Below, one piece after another: positions 54,156 to 62,155 of a stretch of DNA of 64,000 nt. Position numbers and translations under genes: made by a program. The stretch is taken from NCBI RefSeq assembly GCF_034058155.1, contig NZ_CP139148.1, positions 930,001-994,000 on the forward strand, written 5' to 3'. The stretch's first letter is position 1. The number at the start of each line of letters is the position of its first letter. The notes beneath the pieces were generated by a model, which was not told the DNA's origin, ran no database searches, and saw nothing but the letters and a program-made list of their open reading frames with translations. This stretch comes from Flavobacterium sp. KACC 22761. Lineage in GTDB: Bacteria; Bacteroidota; Bacteroidia; Flavobacteriales; Flavobacteriaceae.

Positions 54156-55214
54156 ATGAAAATAAAAATTATTGGTATTGGGAGTTATATTCCTAATTTG
54201 GAAGTAAAAAACACAGATTTTGACAAGCATGTTTTTTTAAATGAAGATGGAACTCCTTTTGGTTATCCGAACGAAGTTGTTATTAAAAAATTCAAAGGCA
54301 TCACCGGAATTCAAAACCGTCGTTATGCTGAACCGCAATACACCGCTTCGGACTTGGCATTCTTCGCTGCACAAAAAGCGATTGCAAATGCCGAAATCGA
54401 TGCTGAAACTTTAGATTATATTATTTTCGCCCACAATTTTGGCGACGTAAAAACGGGAACGCATCAAACGGATGTTTTGCCGAGTTTAGCAACACGTGTA
54501 AAAAATAAATTAGGAATCAAAAATCCTAAATGTGTGGCTTACGATATTCTCTTTGGATGCCCAGGCTGGATCGAAGGCGTATTGCAAGCTAATGCTTTCA
54601 TCAAATCTGGAATGGCAAAAAGAGTGATGGTAATTGGTGCCGAAACTTTATCAAGAGTTGTAGATGATCATGACCGTGATTCTATGATTTATTCAGATGG
54701 TGCCGGAGTTTCAATCTTAGAAGCTTCAAGTGACGAAGCTGGACTTTTATCTTATGAGAGTGCTACTTTTGCCAATGATGAAGCCAATTATCTTTTCTTC
54801 GGAAAATCATATAATCCAGATTTAGATCCAGATATTAAATACATTAAAATGTACGGACGTAAAATCTACGAATTTGCTTTAAGTAATGTTCCGTGCGCGA
54901 TGAAAAGCTGTTTAGATAAAAGTGGCATTTCAATTGACGAAGTGAAAAAAATCCTAATTCACCAAGCAAACGAAAAAATGGACGAAGCGATCATCGAACG
55001 TTTCTACAAATTATACGACAAAACTGCTCCTAAAGACATCATGCCAATGAGCATTCACGATTTAGGAAATAGCAGTGTAGCAACGGTTCCTACTTTATAC
55101 GATCTGATTTTACAAGGAAAAATAGAAAACCACGAAATCAATAAAGGCGATGTTCTAATTTTTGCTTCAGTTGGAGCAGGAATGAATATTAATGCTTTTG
55201 TTTACCGATACTAG
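54156..55214 (+). CDS. 3-oxoacyl-ACP synthase III family protein
   Basis: A 352-residue thiolase-fold condensing enzyme. The active-site triad is present: Cys135 (DILFGCPGW), His269 (LIHQANEKMD) and Asn305 (DLGNSSVATVP). It differs from housekeeping FabH in the region around Cys (FGCPGWIEG) and in an extended N-terminal loop, and resembles FabH-like enzymes in specialised lipid or secondary-metabolite loci. The genes after it encode a methyltransferase, a glycosyltransferase and a lipid ABC transporter, which suggests it makes the acyl part of an envelope lipid (inference). Confidence 0.87.
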   Translation: MKIKIIGIGSYIPNLEVKNTDFDKHVFLNEDGTPFGYPNEVVIKKFKGITGIQNRRYAEPQYTASDLAFFAAQKAIANAEIDAETLDYIIFAHNFGDVKTGTHQTDVLPSLATRVKNKLGIKNPKCVAYDILFGCPGWIEGVLQANAFIKSGMAKRVMVIGAETLSRVVDDHDRDSMIYSDGAGVSILEASSDEAGLLSYESATFANDEANYLFFGKSYNPDLDPDIKYIKMYGRKIYEFALSNVPCAMKSCLDKSGISIDEVKKILIHQANEKMDEAIIERFYKLYDKTAPKDIMPMSIHDLGNSSVATVPTLYDLILQGKIENHEINKGDVLIFASVGAGMNINAFVYRY

Positions 55215-55224
55215 TATTTAGTCG

Positions 55225-55279
55225 CAGTTTACAGTCACAGTGACCAGTTCTACAAACTGAAAACTGTGACTGTAAACTG
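55225..55279. repeat. Inverted repeat CAGTTTACAGTCACAG
   Basis: Perfect 16-base arms (55225-55240 and 55264-55279) around a 23-base centre, directly after the KAS III gene. The arm phrase is shared with half-copies at about 37555-37573 and 40104-40130. Confidence 0.85.
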
Positions 55280-55286
55280 AAAACTT

Positions 55287-55321
55287 AAAAAAGTCCGCAT
55301 CTTATAGTGCGGACTTTTTTA
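55287..55321 (+). terminator. Terminator after the KAS III gene
   Basis: A 12 to 13-bp stem (AAAAAAGTCCGCA / TGCGGACTTTTTT) with an 8-base loop and a T tract. Confidence 0.92.
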
Positions 55322-55322
55322 G

Positions 55323-55330
55323 TATATTTG
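55323..55330 (+). promoter_or_regulatory. -7 element for the methyltransferase gene
   Basis: TATATTTG directly after the terminator's T tract matches TAnnTTTG and would start a leader of about 35 to 40 bases before the methyltransferase ATG. Confidence 0.55.
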
Positions 55331-55372
55331 CGACCTAATTAAAATCAAGAACGAGAGATTGATTCGTTCGCA

Positions 55373-55906
55373 ATGACTATGTACGAAAAAACGTTTCCGA
55401 ATAAAAGATTCAAGCTTACTTTAGAATTTTTACAAAAACACGTTAGCACATCTGAAACTATTTTTGATTTTGGAGTTCCAAATCCGTTTTCTAAAATAAT
55501 GGAAGAAAATGGCTATACGGTCAAAAATACAAAAGGCGAAGATTTAGATAACGATCACACCGCTTTACAAACAGAAGAATATACTGTTTTTACTGCGTTT
55601 GAAATTTTCGAACATTTATTAAATCCGTACACGGTTTTAGAAAACGTAAAATGCGACAAATTGCTAATTTCAATTCCGTTACGTTTATGGTTTTCATCAG
55701 CATATCGTTCTAAAACGGATATGTGGGACAGACATTATCACGAATTTGAAGACTGGCAACTGGACTGGCTTTTAGAAAAAACGGGTTGGAAAATAACAGA
55801 TCGTTTACAATTCACACATCCAGTAAAAAAGTTTGGATTAAGACCTTTACTAAGATATTTTACTCCGAGATATTATCTTGTTGTTGCGGAAAAAGTTAAG
55901 AACTAA
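55373..55906 (+). CDS. SAM-dependent methyltransferase (class I)
   Basis: A 177-residue protein (175 if the second ATG, MYEKTFPNKR, is used). The SAM-binding fold shows as TIFDFGVPNPFSKIMEENG, then a motif region AFEIFEHLLNP and LLISIPLRLWFS, although the classical GxGxG loop is degenerate. The C-terminal part (WDRHYHEFEDWQLDWLLEKTGWK) resembles methyltransferases in glycan and lipid gene clusters. The glycosyltransferase gene follows after 88 bases of ATCTAAA-repeat DNA. Confidence 0.78.
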   Translation: MTMYEKTFPNKRFKLTLEFLQKHVSTSETIFDFGVPNPFSKIMEENGYTVKNTKGEDLDNDHTALQTEEYTVFTAFEIFEHLLNPYTVLENVKCDKLLISIPLRLWFSSAYRSKTDMWDRHYHEFEDWQLDWLLEKTGWKITDRLQFTHPVKKFGLRPLLRYFTPRYYLVVAEKVKN

Positions 55907-55958
55907 GATTGCTGATTAACGATTTTTGATTTTCGATTTTTAGATGACTTGCGCAGAA

Positions 55959-55988
55959 TCTAAAATCTAAAATCTAAAATCTAAAATT
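55959..55988. repeat. Tandem ATCTAAA phrase block
   Basis: About four copies of ATCTAAA in direct order, facing an opposite-strand GATTTTTAGAT copy at about 55934-55944. The same phrase, inverted, occurs at 29058-29083. Confidence 0.65.
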
Positions 55989-55994
55989 CTTAAA

Positions 55995-56843
55995 ATGAAA
56001 TATTACATCGTCATTCCTGCACATAATGAGCAAGACTTAATTGGGTTGACATTACAGTCTTTAGTTACGCAAACTGTTTTGCCGTCAAAAGTTGTGGTTG
56101 TAAACGATAATTCTACAGATAAAACAGAAGAAGTTATTTTGGGATTTGCAAAGGAAAACCCATACATTTCTGTTGTAAACAAAACTTCAGATGCCATTCA
56201 TTTACCAGGAAGCAAAGTAATTCAGGCTTTTCAAAAAGGTTTTGAAACATTGGATTCTGATTATGATATTATCGTAAAAATTGACGGCGATTTAATTTTT
56301 CCACCTAATTATTTCGAAACCATAATCAAACATTTCGAATCAGATTCTAGAATTGGAATGGTTGGCGGATTCTGCTATATTGATAAAAACGGCGAATGGG
56401 TTTTAGAAAACTTAACCGATAAAGATCACATTCGTGGCGCTTTAAAAGCATATCGTAAAGAAACTTTTAAGCAAATTGGCGGTTTAAAACCAGCAATGGG
56501 TTGGGATACTGTTGATGAATTATTGTGCAAGTATTACGATTGGAAAATAGTTACCGACCAATCTTTGCATGTAAAACATCTAAAACCAACTGGTGCAAAC
56601 TACAATAAAACAGCTCGTTACAAACAAGGCGAAGCCTTTTACACTTTAGGTTATGGTTTTTGGATTACGGCAATTGCTTCGGCAAAATTGGCGATGATGA
56701 AGAAAAAACCATTTCTATTTTTAGATTACATTAAAGGATTTATGAAAGCTAAAAGCGCCAAAACTCCTTTACTAGTAACTCCTGAACAAGCTAAGTTTAT
56801 TAGAAATTATCGTTTGCAAAAAATGAAAAAAAAGTTAATTTGA
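55995..56843 (+). CDS. Family 2 glycosyltransferase
   Basis: A 282-residue GT-A enzyme. The N-terminal nucleotide-sugar region is YYIVIPAHNEQDLIGLTLQSL, followed by VVVNDNSTDKTEEVI and the DxD metal site in IVKIDGDLIFPPNY. The acceptor part has GLKPAMGWDTVDELLCKYYDW. There are no transmembrane segments, so it acts at the inner face of the inner membrane. Its neighbours suggest it decorates a lipid or surface glycan; the sugar cannot be read. Confidence 0.9.
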   Translation: MKYYIVIPAHNEQDLIGLTLQSLVTQTVLPSKVVVVNDNSTDKTEEVILGFAKENPYISVVNKTSDAIHLPGSKVIQAFQKGFETLDSDYDIIVKIDGDLIFPPNYFETIIKHFESDSRIGMVGGFCYIDKNGEWVLENLTDKDHIRGALKAYRKETFKQIGGLKPAMGWDTVDELLCKYYDWKIVTDQSLHVKHLKPTGANYNKTARYKQGEAFYTLGYGFWITAIASAKLAMMKKKPFLFLDYIKGFMKAKSAKTPLLVTPEQAKFIRNYRLQKMKKKLI

Positions 56844-56858
56844 TTCGGAAACGTGCCG

Positions 56859-56893
56859 AAAACTCTTAACTCATAACTCAAAACTCATAACTT
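56859..56893. repeat. Tandem AACTCATA phrase block
   Basis: Repeats of AACTCATAACTCAAAACTCA lie between the glycosyltransferase and mlaE-like genes. The same phrase family flanks the four-helix-bundle gene at 60 kb. Confidence 0.6.
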
Positions 56894-56922
56894 CTTTTTA
56901 CCTTAGCCAATATTTAAAACTT

Positions 56923-57669
56923 ATGATGCTAATTCGTTATTTATCCCAAATAGGAAAATATTTTTTAATGCTGAAAGAAATTTTCAATAAACAGACCAAA
57001 TGGCCTGTTATGAGAAATTTAATTTTCAAAGAAATAGACGATTTGATTATTGATTCACTTGGAATTGTCTGCTTTATCTCTTTCTTCATTGGAGGAGTTG
57101 TTGCCATCCAAACGGCATTAAACTTAACTAACCCATTGATTCCAAAATATTTAATTGGTTTTGCTACACGTCAATCTGTAGTTTTGGAGTTTGCTCCTAC
57201 TTTTATTTCGGTAATTATGGCCGGAAAAATGGGTTCTTATATTACTTCAAGTATCGGAACAATGCGTGTTACAGAGCAGATTGATGCTTTAGAAGTTATG
57301 GGAGTTAACTCAGTGAATTATCTTGTTTTCCCCAAAATTATCGCTTTATTAATGTATCCTTTCGTAATTGGGATTAGTATGTTTTTGGGAATTTTTGGAG
57401 GATGGCTTGCTTGTGCTTACGGCGGATTTTCAACAGGTGCCGATTTTATTATGGGAGCTCAAAAAGATTTCATTCCCTTTCATATCACATATGCTTTTAT
57501 CAAAACTTTAATCTTTGCGATGTTATTGGCAACAATTCCATCTTTTCATGGTTATTATATGAAAGGTGGTGCATTAGAAGTGGGTAAAGCAAGTACAACA
57601 TCGTTTGTATGGACATCTGTAACCATCATTCTTCTAAATTATATATTAACTCAATTATTACTAGGATAA
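56923..57669 (+). CDS. MlaE family ABC transporter permease
   Basis: A 248-residue inner-membrane permease with five or six segments and the MlaE signature: GVVAIQTALNL, VLEFAPTFISVIMAGKMGSYITSSIGTMRVTEQIDALEVMGV. MlaE-type permeases move phospholipids or other lipids between the membranes. The ATPase gene overlaps the stop by one base (TAATG). Periplasmic MlaD-type and MlaC-type partners are not next to it. Confidence 0.9.
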   Translation: MMLIRYLSQIGKYFLMLKEIFNKQTKWPVMRNLIFKEIDDLIIDSLGIVCFISFFIGGVVAIQTALNLTNPLIPKYLIGFATRQSVVLEFAPTFISVIMAGKMGSYITSSIGTMRVTEQIDALEVMGVNSVNYLVFPKIIALLMYPFVIGISMFLGIFGGWLACAYGGFSTGADFIMGAQKDFIPFHITYAFIKTLIFAMLLATIPSFHGYYMKGGALEVGKASTTSFVWTSVTIILLNYILTQLLLG

Positions 57670-58430
57670 TGATAGAAGTAAAAAATATAGAAAAATCATT
57701 TGGCGACAGCAAAGTTTTAAAAGGTGTTTCGACAGTATTTGAAACTGGAAAAACCAACTTGATTATTGGACAAAGTGGATCTGGAAAAACAGTTTTATTA
57801 AAAACATTATTAGGTATTCACACACCAGATTCAGGAACAATTGAATTTGACGGAAGAGTTTATTCTGATTTAGACAAAGACGAAAAACGTGAGTTAAGAA
57901 CCGAAATCGGAATGGTATTTCAAGGTTCTGCATTATTTGACTCGATGACCGTTGAAGAAAATGTGGCTTTCCCACTAAGAATGTTCACTAACAAAAACAA
58001 AGCTCAAATTCAAGAACGTGTTGATTTCGTTTTAGAAAGAGTAAATCTAATCGATGCGCATAAAAAATTACCTTCTGAAATTTCCGGTGGAATGCAGAAA
58101 CGTGTTGCCATTGCACGCGCTATTGTAAACAATCCGAAATATTTATTTTGCGATGAGCCAAACTCTGGCCTAGATCCAAATACTTCAACTTTGATCGATA
58201 ACCTAATCCAAGAAATCACTAGAGAATACAACATTACAACCGTTATCAACACACACGACATGAACTCTGTAATGGAAATTGGTGAAAATATCGTTTTCCT
58301 GAAAAAGGGGTTAAAAGCATGGCAAGGAAATAAAGAAGAAATCTTTAGAACTGACAATAAAGATATTGTGAAGTTTGTTTATTCTTCTAACTTGTTTAAG
58401 AAAGTACGAGAAGCTTATTTAAAGGGATAA
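57669..58430 (+). CDS. MlaF-like ABC transporter ATP-binding protein
   Basis: A 253-residue ABC ATPase. The true start is the ATG at 57669 (MIEVKNIEKSFG), overlapping the permease stop. Walker A is GQSGSGKT, the Q-loop is MVFQGSALFDSMTVEENV, the signature is ISGGMQKRVAIARA, Walker B is YLFCDEPNSGLDP and the H-loop is VINTHDMNSV. It energises the MlaE-like permease. A strong terminator follows. Confidence 0.93.
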   Translation: MIEVKNIEKSFGDSKVLKGVSTVFETGKTNLIIGQSGSGKTVLLKTLLGIHTPDSGTIEFDGRVYSDLDKDEKRELRTEIGMVFQGSALFDSMTVEENVAFPLRMFTNKNKAQIQERVDFVLERVNLIDAHKKLPSEISGGMQKRVAIARAIVNNPKYLFCDEPNSGLDPNTSTLIDNLIQEITREYNITTVINTHDMNSVMEIGENIVFLKKGLKAWQGNKEEIFRTDNKDIVKFVYSSNLFKKVREAYLKG

Positions 58431-58452
58431 ATCTCCCTAAAATCCAAAATAT

Positions 58453-58500
58453 AAAAATCCCAAATTCCAATTTAGAAAAACTTGGAATTTGGGATTTTTT
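58453..58500 (+). terminator. Terminator after the mlaEF-like pair
   Basis: An 18-bp perfect stem (AAAAATCCCAAATTCCAA and its complement) with an 11-base loop and a T tract. It uses the AAATTCCAA phrase that also recurs in other spacers (25.46, 33.26, 59.32 kb). Confidence 0.88.
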
Positions 58501-58512
58501 CATTTTTTCTTG

Positions 58513-59232
58513 TTACTTTATATCTTTAAAATCTGTTTCTAAAACTGTTACTGTTTGATATGTTATTTCTTCTACATTACTTGCAGGAAACTCATATGAC
58601 GCTACCTGCCTAATTCCATTTTTCATCCTCGACAAAGTAACTTTTTCCTTATTGTATCGCTGTATATATATGGTTTGCTTAAAAGTCACATTTGCAGTCA
58701 GATCAATTAGATTAAGGGCGTTTGTAAAATCGTGCCTAATTTGAATAGGAAAAGTTTCAATATTGTTTAGCATAAATGTTATTTGACATGGGTACAATCG
58801 AATTAAATCATTGGTATTAAACTCAAATTGTTTACCAATAAATGTCATATCATTTGCACTTTCTGTAATACGAGCTTTCAATTCTGAAAATATAACTGGA
58901 GATTCATGTGGTTTTACTTCTTTACCTATAACCAAATCATAAAAATTTCCTTTACCACTTGTTTTAAAGGTAAAATTATAATCTCCATTAGTATCCGTAT
59001 GAGTCGAATCAGCCCATTTCACAAACTCATAATCATTATAGGACATGATGTAAGAGCCAGTAGCGGCCACTTTATACTCTCCAACTTTGACAATTAAATT
59101 TGAAATCGGAACGTCGTGATCATCTGTAACTTTGCCGTAAACTTTGGTTTCAATTCCTGATTGAATTAATACAGGATCTTTATCACAAGATGCCAATGTA
59201 AACAACAAGACTAAAAGCAATATTTTTCTCAT
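58513..59232 (-). CDS. Putative lipoprotein with a beta-sandwich domain
   Basis: A 239-residue protein with a lipoprotein signal (KILLLVLLFTLASCDKD, Cys16). A carboxypeptidase-regulatory/transthyretin-like segment follows: KVYGKVTDDHDVPISNLIVKVG and HTDTNGDYNFTFKTSGKGN. The rest is beta-rich without motif. A surface or periplasmic structural role is possible. It is convergent with the mlaF-like gene. Confidence 0.7.
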   Translation of the reverse strand: MRKILLLVLLFTLASCDKDPVLIQSGIETKVYGKVTDDHDVPISNLIVKVGEYKVAATGSYIMSYNDYEFVKWADSTHTDTNGDYNFTFKTSGKGNFYDLVIGKEVKPHESPVIFSELKARITESANDMTFIGKQFEFNTNDLIRLYPCQITFMLNNIETFPIQIRHDFTNALNLIDLTANVTFKQTIYIQRYNKEKVTLSRMKNGIRQVASYEFPASNVEEITYQTVTVLETDFKDIK

Positions 59233-59312
59233 AAAAATCGTTTTATCAAAAATGCAAAATTTATTTTAACACACAAAGCGGTACATATTAAATATTTGTA
59301 AACGAACAAATT

Positions 59313-59360
59313 AAAAAAAATCCAAATTCCAATCTTGCATAAAATTGGAATTTGGAATTT
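59313..59360 (-). terminator. Terminator after the SprT-like gene
   Basis: On the minus strand AAATTCCAAATTCCAAT pairs with ATTGGAATTTGGATTT and runs into a T tract, just after the SprT-like gene's stop. Confidence 0.75.
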
Positions 59361-59382
59361 TCTATTTTGAAATATTTAACCC

Positions 59383-59979
59383 TTAATCAATCAGCTCAAC
59401 TTCAGCATTTGGATTAAAAAGATAGGTTTTGCCTGAGCTTATTTCGATACATTCAAAACGTTTTGTACGGACAGCTAATTTCTTAAAAACTTTACCATTT
59501 TTAATTCGGAAAACGCTTCCGTATGGAATTTCGAAAATATAATTTTTGTCACTATTTGCGTCATATTGTTTTAATGCCAATGATAATGTCGTATCAGTAT
59601 CACTACTCGCAGAAGGATTTTTAAAATGTCTTGCCAACAAAGGCAAAATTTGACTCGGAAATATCTCTGGACGAATAAACGGAACCATCAAACGTTGAAA
59701 AGTGTATTTCCACTCATTGCCATGTGGTTTTATATTTCTTCCGAATTTTTCGAATGCAACCAAATGCGAAATTTCATGAATGAGCGTAATTAAAAAACGG
59801 TATTTATTCAAACTTGCATTGACCGTGATTTCATGTTTTCCACTCGGTCCTCTTCGATAATCTCCATGACGCGTCTGACGTTCATTTACGATTTTCAAGT
59901 GCACCTGATTGGAAACAATCAAATCAAAAACAGGCTTTACTGCGTGTTCGGGAATGTATTTTGCTAAAGTTTCGCTCAA
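59383..59979 (-). CDS. SprT-like zinc metalloprotease-domain protein
   Basis: A 198-residue protein with the zinc-binding HExxH motif in FLITLIHEISHLVAFEKFG, preceded by KYRFL and followed by a region with GNEWKYTFQRL as in SprT-domain proteins. The eukaryotic relative Spartan cleaves DNA-protein crosslinks; bacterial SprT function is unknown. The C-terminal part is a short beta domain (IFEIPYGSVFRIKNGKVFKK). A four-helix-bundle gene lies just upstream. Confidence 0.82.
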   Translation of the reverse strand: MSETLAKYIPEHAVKPVFDLIVSNQVHLKIVNERQTRHGDYRRGPSGKHEITVNASLNKYRFLITLIHEISHLVAFEKFGRNIKPHGNEWKYTFQRLMVPFIRPEIFPSQILPLLARHFKNPSASSDTDTTLSLALKQYDANSDKNYIFEIPYGSVFRIKNGKVFKKLAVRTKRFECIEISSGKTYLFNPNAEVELID

Positions 59980-59980
59980 T

Positions 59981-60016
59981 GTAATTATGAATTATGAATT
60001 TTGAGTTATGAGTTTT
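59981..60016. repeat. Left flank repeat of the four-helix-bundle gene
   Basis: Reads GTAATTATGAATTATGAATT followed by TTGAGTTATGAG. It is an imperfect inverted copy of 60357-60391, so the four-helix-bundle gene lies between inverted repeats. Confidence 0.6.
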
Positions 60017-60087
60017 TTCTTTGACGTTATAATTATGCTTTTTATGATTTTTAGTACCTCCTCACACTGATTATGCATTGATTCAAA

Positions 60088-60360
60088 TTAAGGTTTAGAA
60101 ATATAATTCGTTGCTATTAATATTTCTAACCAATACATTGATTCATCACACTCCTTTTGAGAAATTGATAACTTATGAATAAAATCAGCTTTGCTTTGAG
60201 CATTCACAGCTTCCCTAACATTTGCACCAACTGAAGTAATTGAACGCAAAAACTGCTTACTCATTACAAATTCCTTCTTTTCAGAAATCAACCATTTATA
60301 AAAATTAACTCCTCTTATAGCTAATTCAAAACTTTTGGTTTTCACAATACTTTCACTCAT
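60088..60360 (-). CDS. Four-helix-bundle protein (S23/IVP-like), cut short by an in-frame stop
   Basis: The 90-residue reading (KTKSFELAIRGVNFYKWLIS, SVGANVREAVNAQSKADFIHKLSISQKECDESMYWLEIL) matches the four-helix-bundle family first known from 23S rRNA intervening sequences, which is normally about 120 residues. The stop TAA at 60088-60090 is followed in the same frame by FESMHNQCEEVLKIIKSI and more, ending at TAA 59992-59994. This is the missing last helix, so a single nonsense change broke the gene. Inverted AATTCATA/AACTCATA repeats flank it. Function of the family is unknown. Confidence 0.78.
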   Translation of the reverse strand: MSESIVKTKSFELAIRGVNFYKWLISEKKEFVMSKQFLRSITSVGANVREAVNAQSKADFIHKLSISQKECDESMYWLEILIATNYISKP

Positions 60361-60391
60361 AATTCAAAACTCATAATTCATAATTAATTAC
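60357..60391. repeat. Right flank repeat of the four-helix-bundle gene
   Basis: Reads ACTCATAATTCAAAACTCAT followed by AATTCATAATTAATTAC. Its complement resembles 59981-60016. It overlaps the SDR stop codon by a few bases. Confidence 0.6.
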
Positions 60392-61065
60392 GGATTCGTA
60401 GAAGAAACCTCTAATACTTTTCCGTTAAAATATTTATTTCCGTTAAGCGTAAAATCATAAATATAAGTTGCCATTCCTTCTGCAGAAATTGGCGCTTGAT
60501 AACCTGGGAAAGCTTCGTTCAGCATTTCGGTTTGAACAGATCCTAACGCCAGAACATTAAACGAAATTCCCTTTTCTTTATATTCTTCGGCTAATAATTC
60601 GGTTAAAGTGATTACAGCGCCTTTACTAGAACTGTAAGCTGCCAAACCAGCAAATTTCAAACTTCCTCTTACACCGCCAATCGAACTAATGGTTACAACG
60701 TGACTTCCCTTTTGCAAATAAGGCAAACAAATTCTGGTCAGATTTGCAACGGCAAAAACATTCACTTTGTAAATATTTTCAAAATCAGTCTGAGTAGTTT
60801 CTGCAAAAGGCTTCCAAATCAATGCTCCGGCGTTATGAACAACAGCATCTACTTTTTTCCATGTTGATGAAAGAAAACTTTCTACTTCAGCCAAAGCACT
60901 TTCGTCAGCCAAATCAATTGAAAGACAAGTAACATTTTGATGCTCTAATAAAGATTGCGGTATTTTTCTGGAAATCGCTAAAACTTGATTTCCTGCATTG
61001 GCAAATTGTAATGCCAATTCATATCCAATTCCTCGGCTGGTTCCTGTAACGATAATATTTTTCAT
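60388..61065 (-). CDS. Short-chain dehydrogenase/reductase
   Basis: A 225-residue classical SDR. The cofactor loop is VTGTSRGIGYELALQFA (TGxxxGIG), followed by HNAGALIW (NAG), a catalytic Ser in TISSIGG and YSSSKGAVITL (YxxxK). It is slightly short at the C-terminus compared with full-length family members but has all catalytic residues. Substrate unknown. The M28 peptidase gene lies 38 bases upstream on the same strand and may be cotranscribed. Confidence 0.88.
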   Translation of the reverse strand: MKNIIVTGTSRGIGYELALQFANAGNQVLAISRKIPQSLLEHQNVTCLSIDLADESALAEVESFLSSTWKKVDAVVHNAGALIWKPFAETTQTDFENIYKVNVFAVANLTRICLPYLQKGSHVVTISSIGGVRGSLKFAGLAAYSSSKGAVITLTELLAEEYKEKGISFNVLALGSVQTEMLNEAFPGYQAPISAEGMATYIYDFTLNGNKYFNGKVLEVSSTNP

Positions 61066-61103
61066 GTTGCAAAAATAAACAAAACCAATAAAAAGCTATG
61101 TTA

Positions 61104-62045
61104 TTAATTCATTGTAATTTCTTCCGTTGGAGTAATCGTGATTTGAGTTACCGCTGGCAATAATTCTTGCACAAATGCAGTAATATGCGGAATATTCATT
61201 ACTTTGAATTCATCTGAAACATGGTGATAAAATTCAAAATTTTCAAAGTCGAAAGTGCTTATCGATTGGCAAGGTTTTCCAAAGGCTTCAAAAAATGAAT
61301 AATTATCAGATCTGTAAAATAATTTATATTCTGCTTCCTTCGGCAAGAAGCCAATGGTGTTTTTCCCAGTGTATTCATTGATTTTCTGTGCCATATTTGA
61401 TTTATCAAAACCTGTAACGTAAGCCAAAAAATCGCGCTTCATCGGCACACCAATCATTTCAATATTCAATTGCGTGTACAAATTAAAATCTCTCTTTTTT
61501 AATTTTGGAACTAGACTTTTAGATCCCAACAAACCTTTTTCTTCTCCCGCAAAAAACACAATAAGAATACTGCGTTTATTCGATTTTGTCTTTGCAAAAT
61601 ATTTCGCCATCTGAGCAACTGCGGTTACACCCGAAGCATCATCGTTGGCGCCATTATTAATTTTATCAGTCTGTTGTTTTGTATCCAGACCGATATGATC
61701 ATAATGTGCGCTCAAAACCACAAATTCCTTTTTCAAGACAGGATCTGTTCCTTCTAAAACACCCACAATATTATACGCCGGAGATTTAAAATTCGTTAAA
61801 GTATCACGATACGATGCAAAATAAGGTTTGATTTTATTCTTCTTAAAAAAGTCTTCTAAAAAAACTGCCGCTTTTTCAATCCCTTTTGTTCCAGTTTCGC
61901 GTCCTTCTAATTCATCTGAAGAAAGATATTTTAAAAAATCAGAAACTTCGGTTTGCGAAACTTTATAATTTACGTCATTTACTTTAGAAGTATTTGATTT
62001 ACATCCAAATAAAATAAACGGAAGAAGAAAGTATAGTTTTTTCAT
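61104..62045 (-). CDS. M28 family zinc aminopeptidase, lipoprotein
   Basis: A 313-residue periplasmic or surface peptidase with a lipoprotein signal (LYFLLPFILFGCKSN, Cys15). The metal ligands fit M28: His in VVLSAHYDHIGLD, Asp in NNGANDDASGVTAV, Glu-Glu in IVFFAGEEKGLLGS, a further acidic ligand in LNIEMIGVP and His in FYHHVSDEF. Likely releases N-terminal amino acids from peptides. A terminator and the acyl-CoA dehydrogenase gene lie upstream. Confidence 0.9.
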   Translation of the reverse strand: MKKLYFLLPFILFGCKSNTSKVNDVNYKVSQTEVSDFLKYLSSDELEGRETGTKGIEKAAVFLEDFFKKNKIKPYFASYRDTLTNFKSPAYNIVGVLEGTDPVLKKEFVVLSAHYDHIGLDTKQQTDKINNGANDDASGVTAVAQMAKYFAKTKSNKRSILIVFFAGEEKGLLGSKSLVPKLKKRDFNLYTQLNIEMIGVPMKRDFLAYVTGFDKSNMAQKINEYTGKNTIGFLPKEAEYKLFYRSDNYSFFEAFGKPCQSISTFDFENFEFYHHVSDEFKVMNIPHITAFVQELLPAVTQITITPTEEITMN

Positions 62046-62091
62046 AAAAGTTTGTTTTTTTGGGTTTGAAATTTAGGTTATGGAAAAGTAA

Positions 62092-62137
62092 TAAAAAAAC
62101 CCTTCCGAAGCTGCAAAAGCCGAAAGGGTTTCATTTT
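62092..62137 (-). terminator. Terminator after the acyl-CoA dehydrogenase gene
   Basis: On the minus strand AACCCTTTCGGC pairs with CGGAAGGGTT (minor bulge) before a T tract, 19 bases after the stop. Confidence 0.8.
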
Positions 62138-62155
62138 TATTGAATTAAAATCTAA

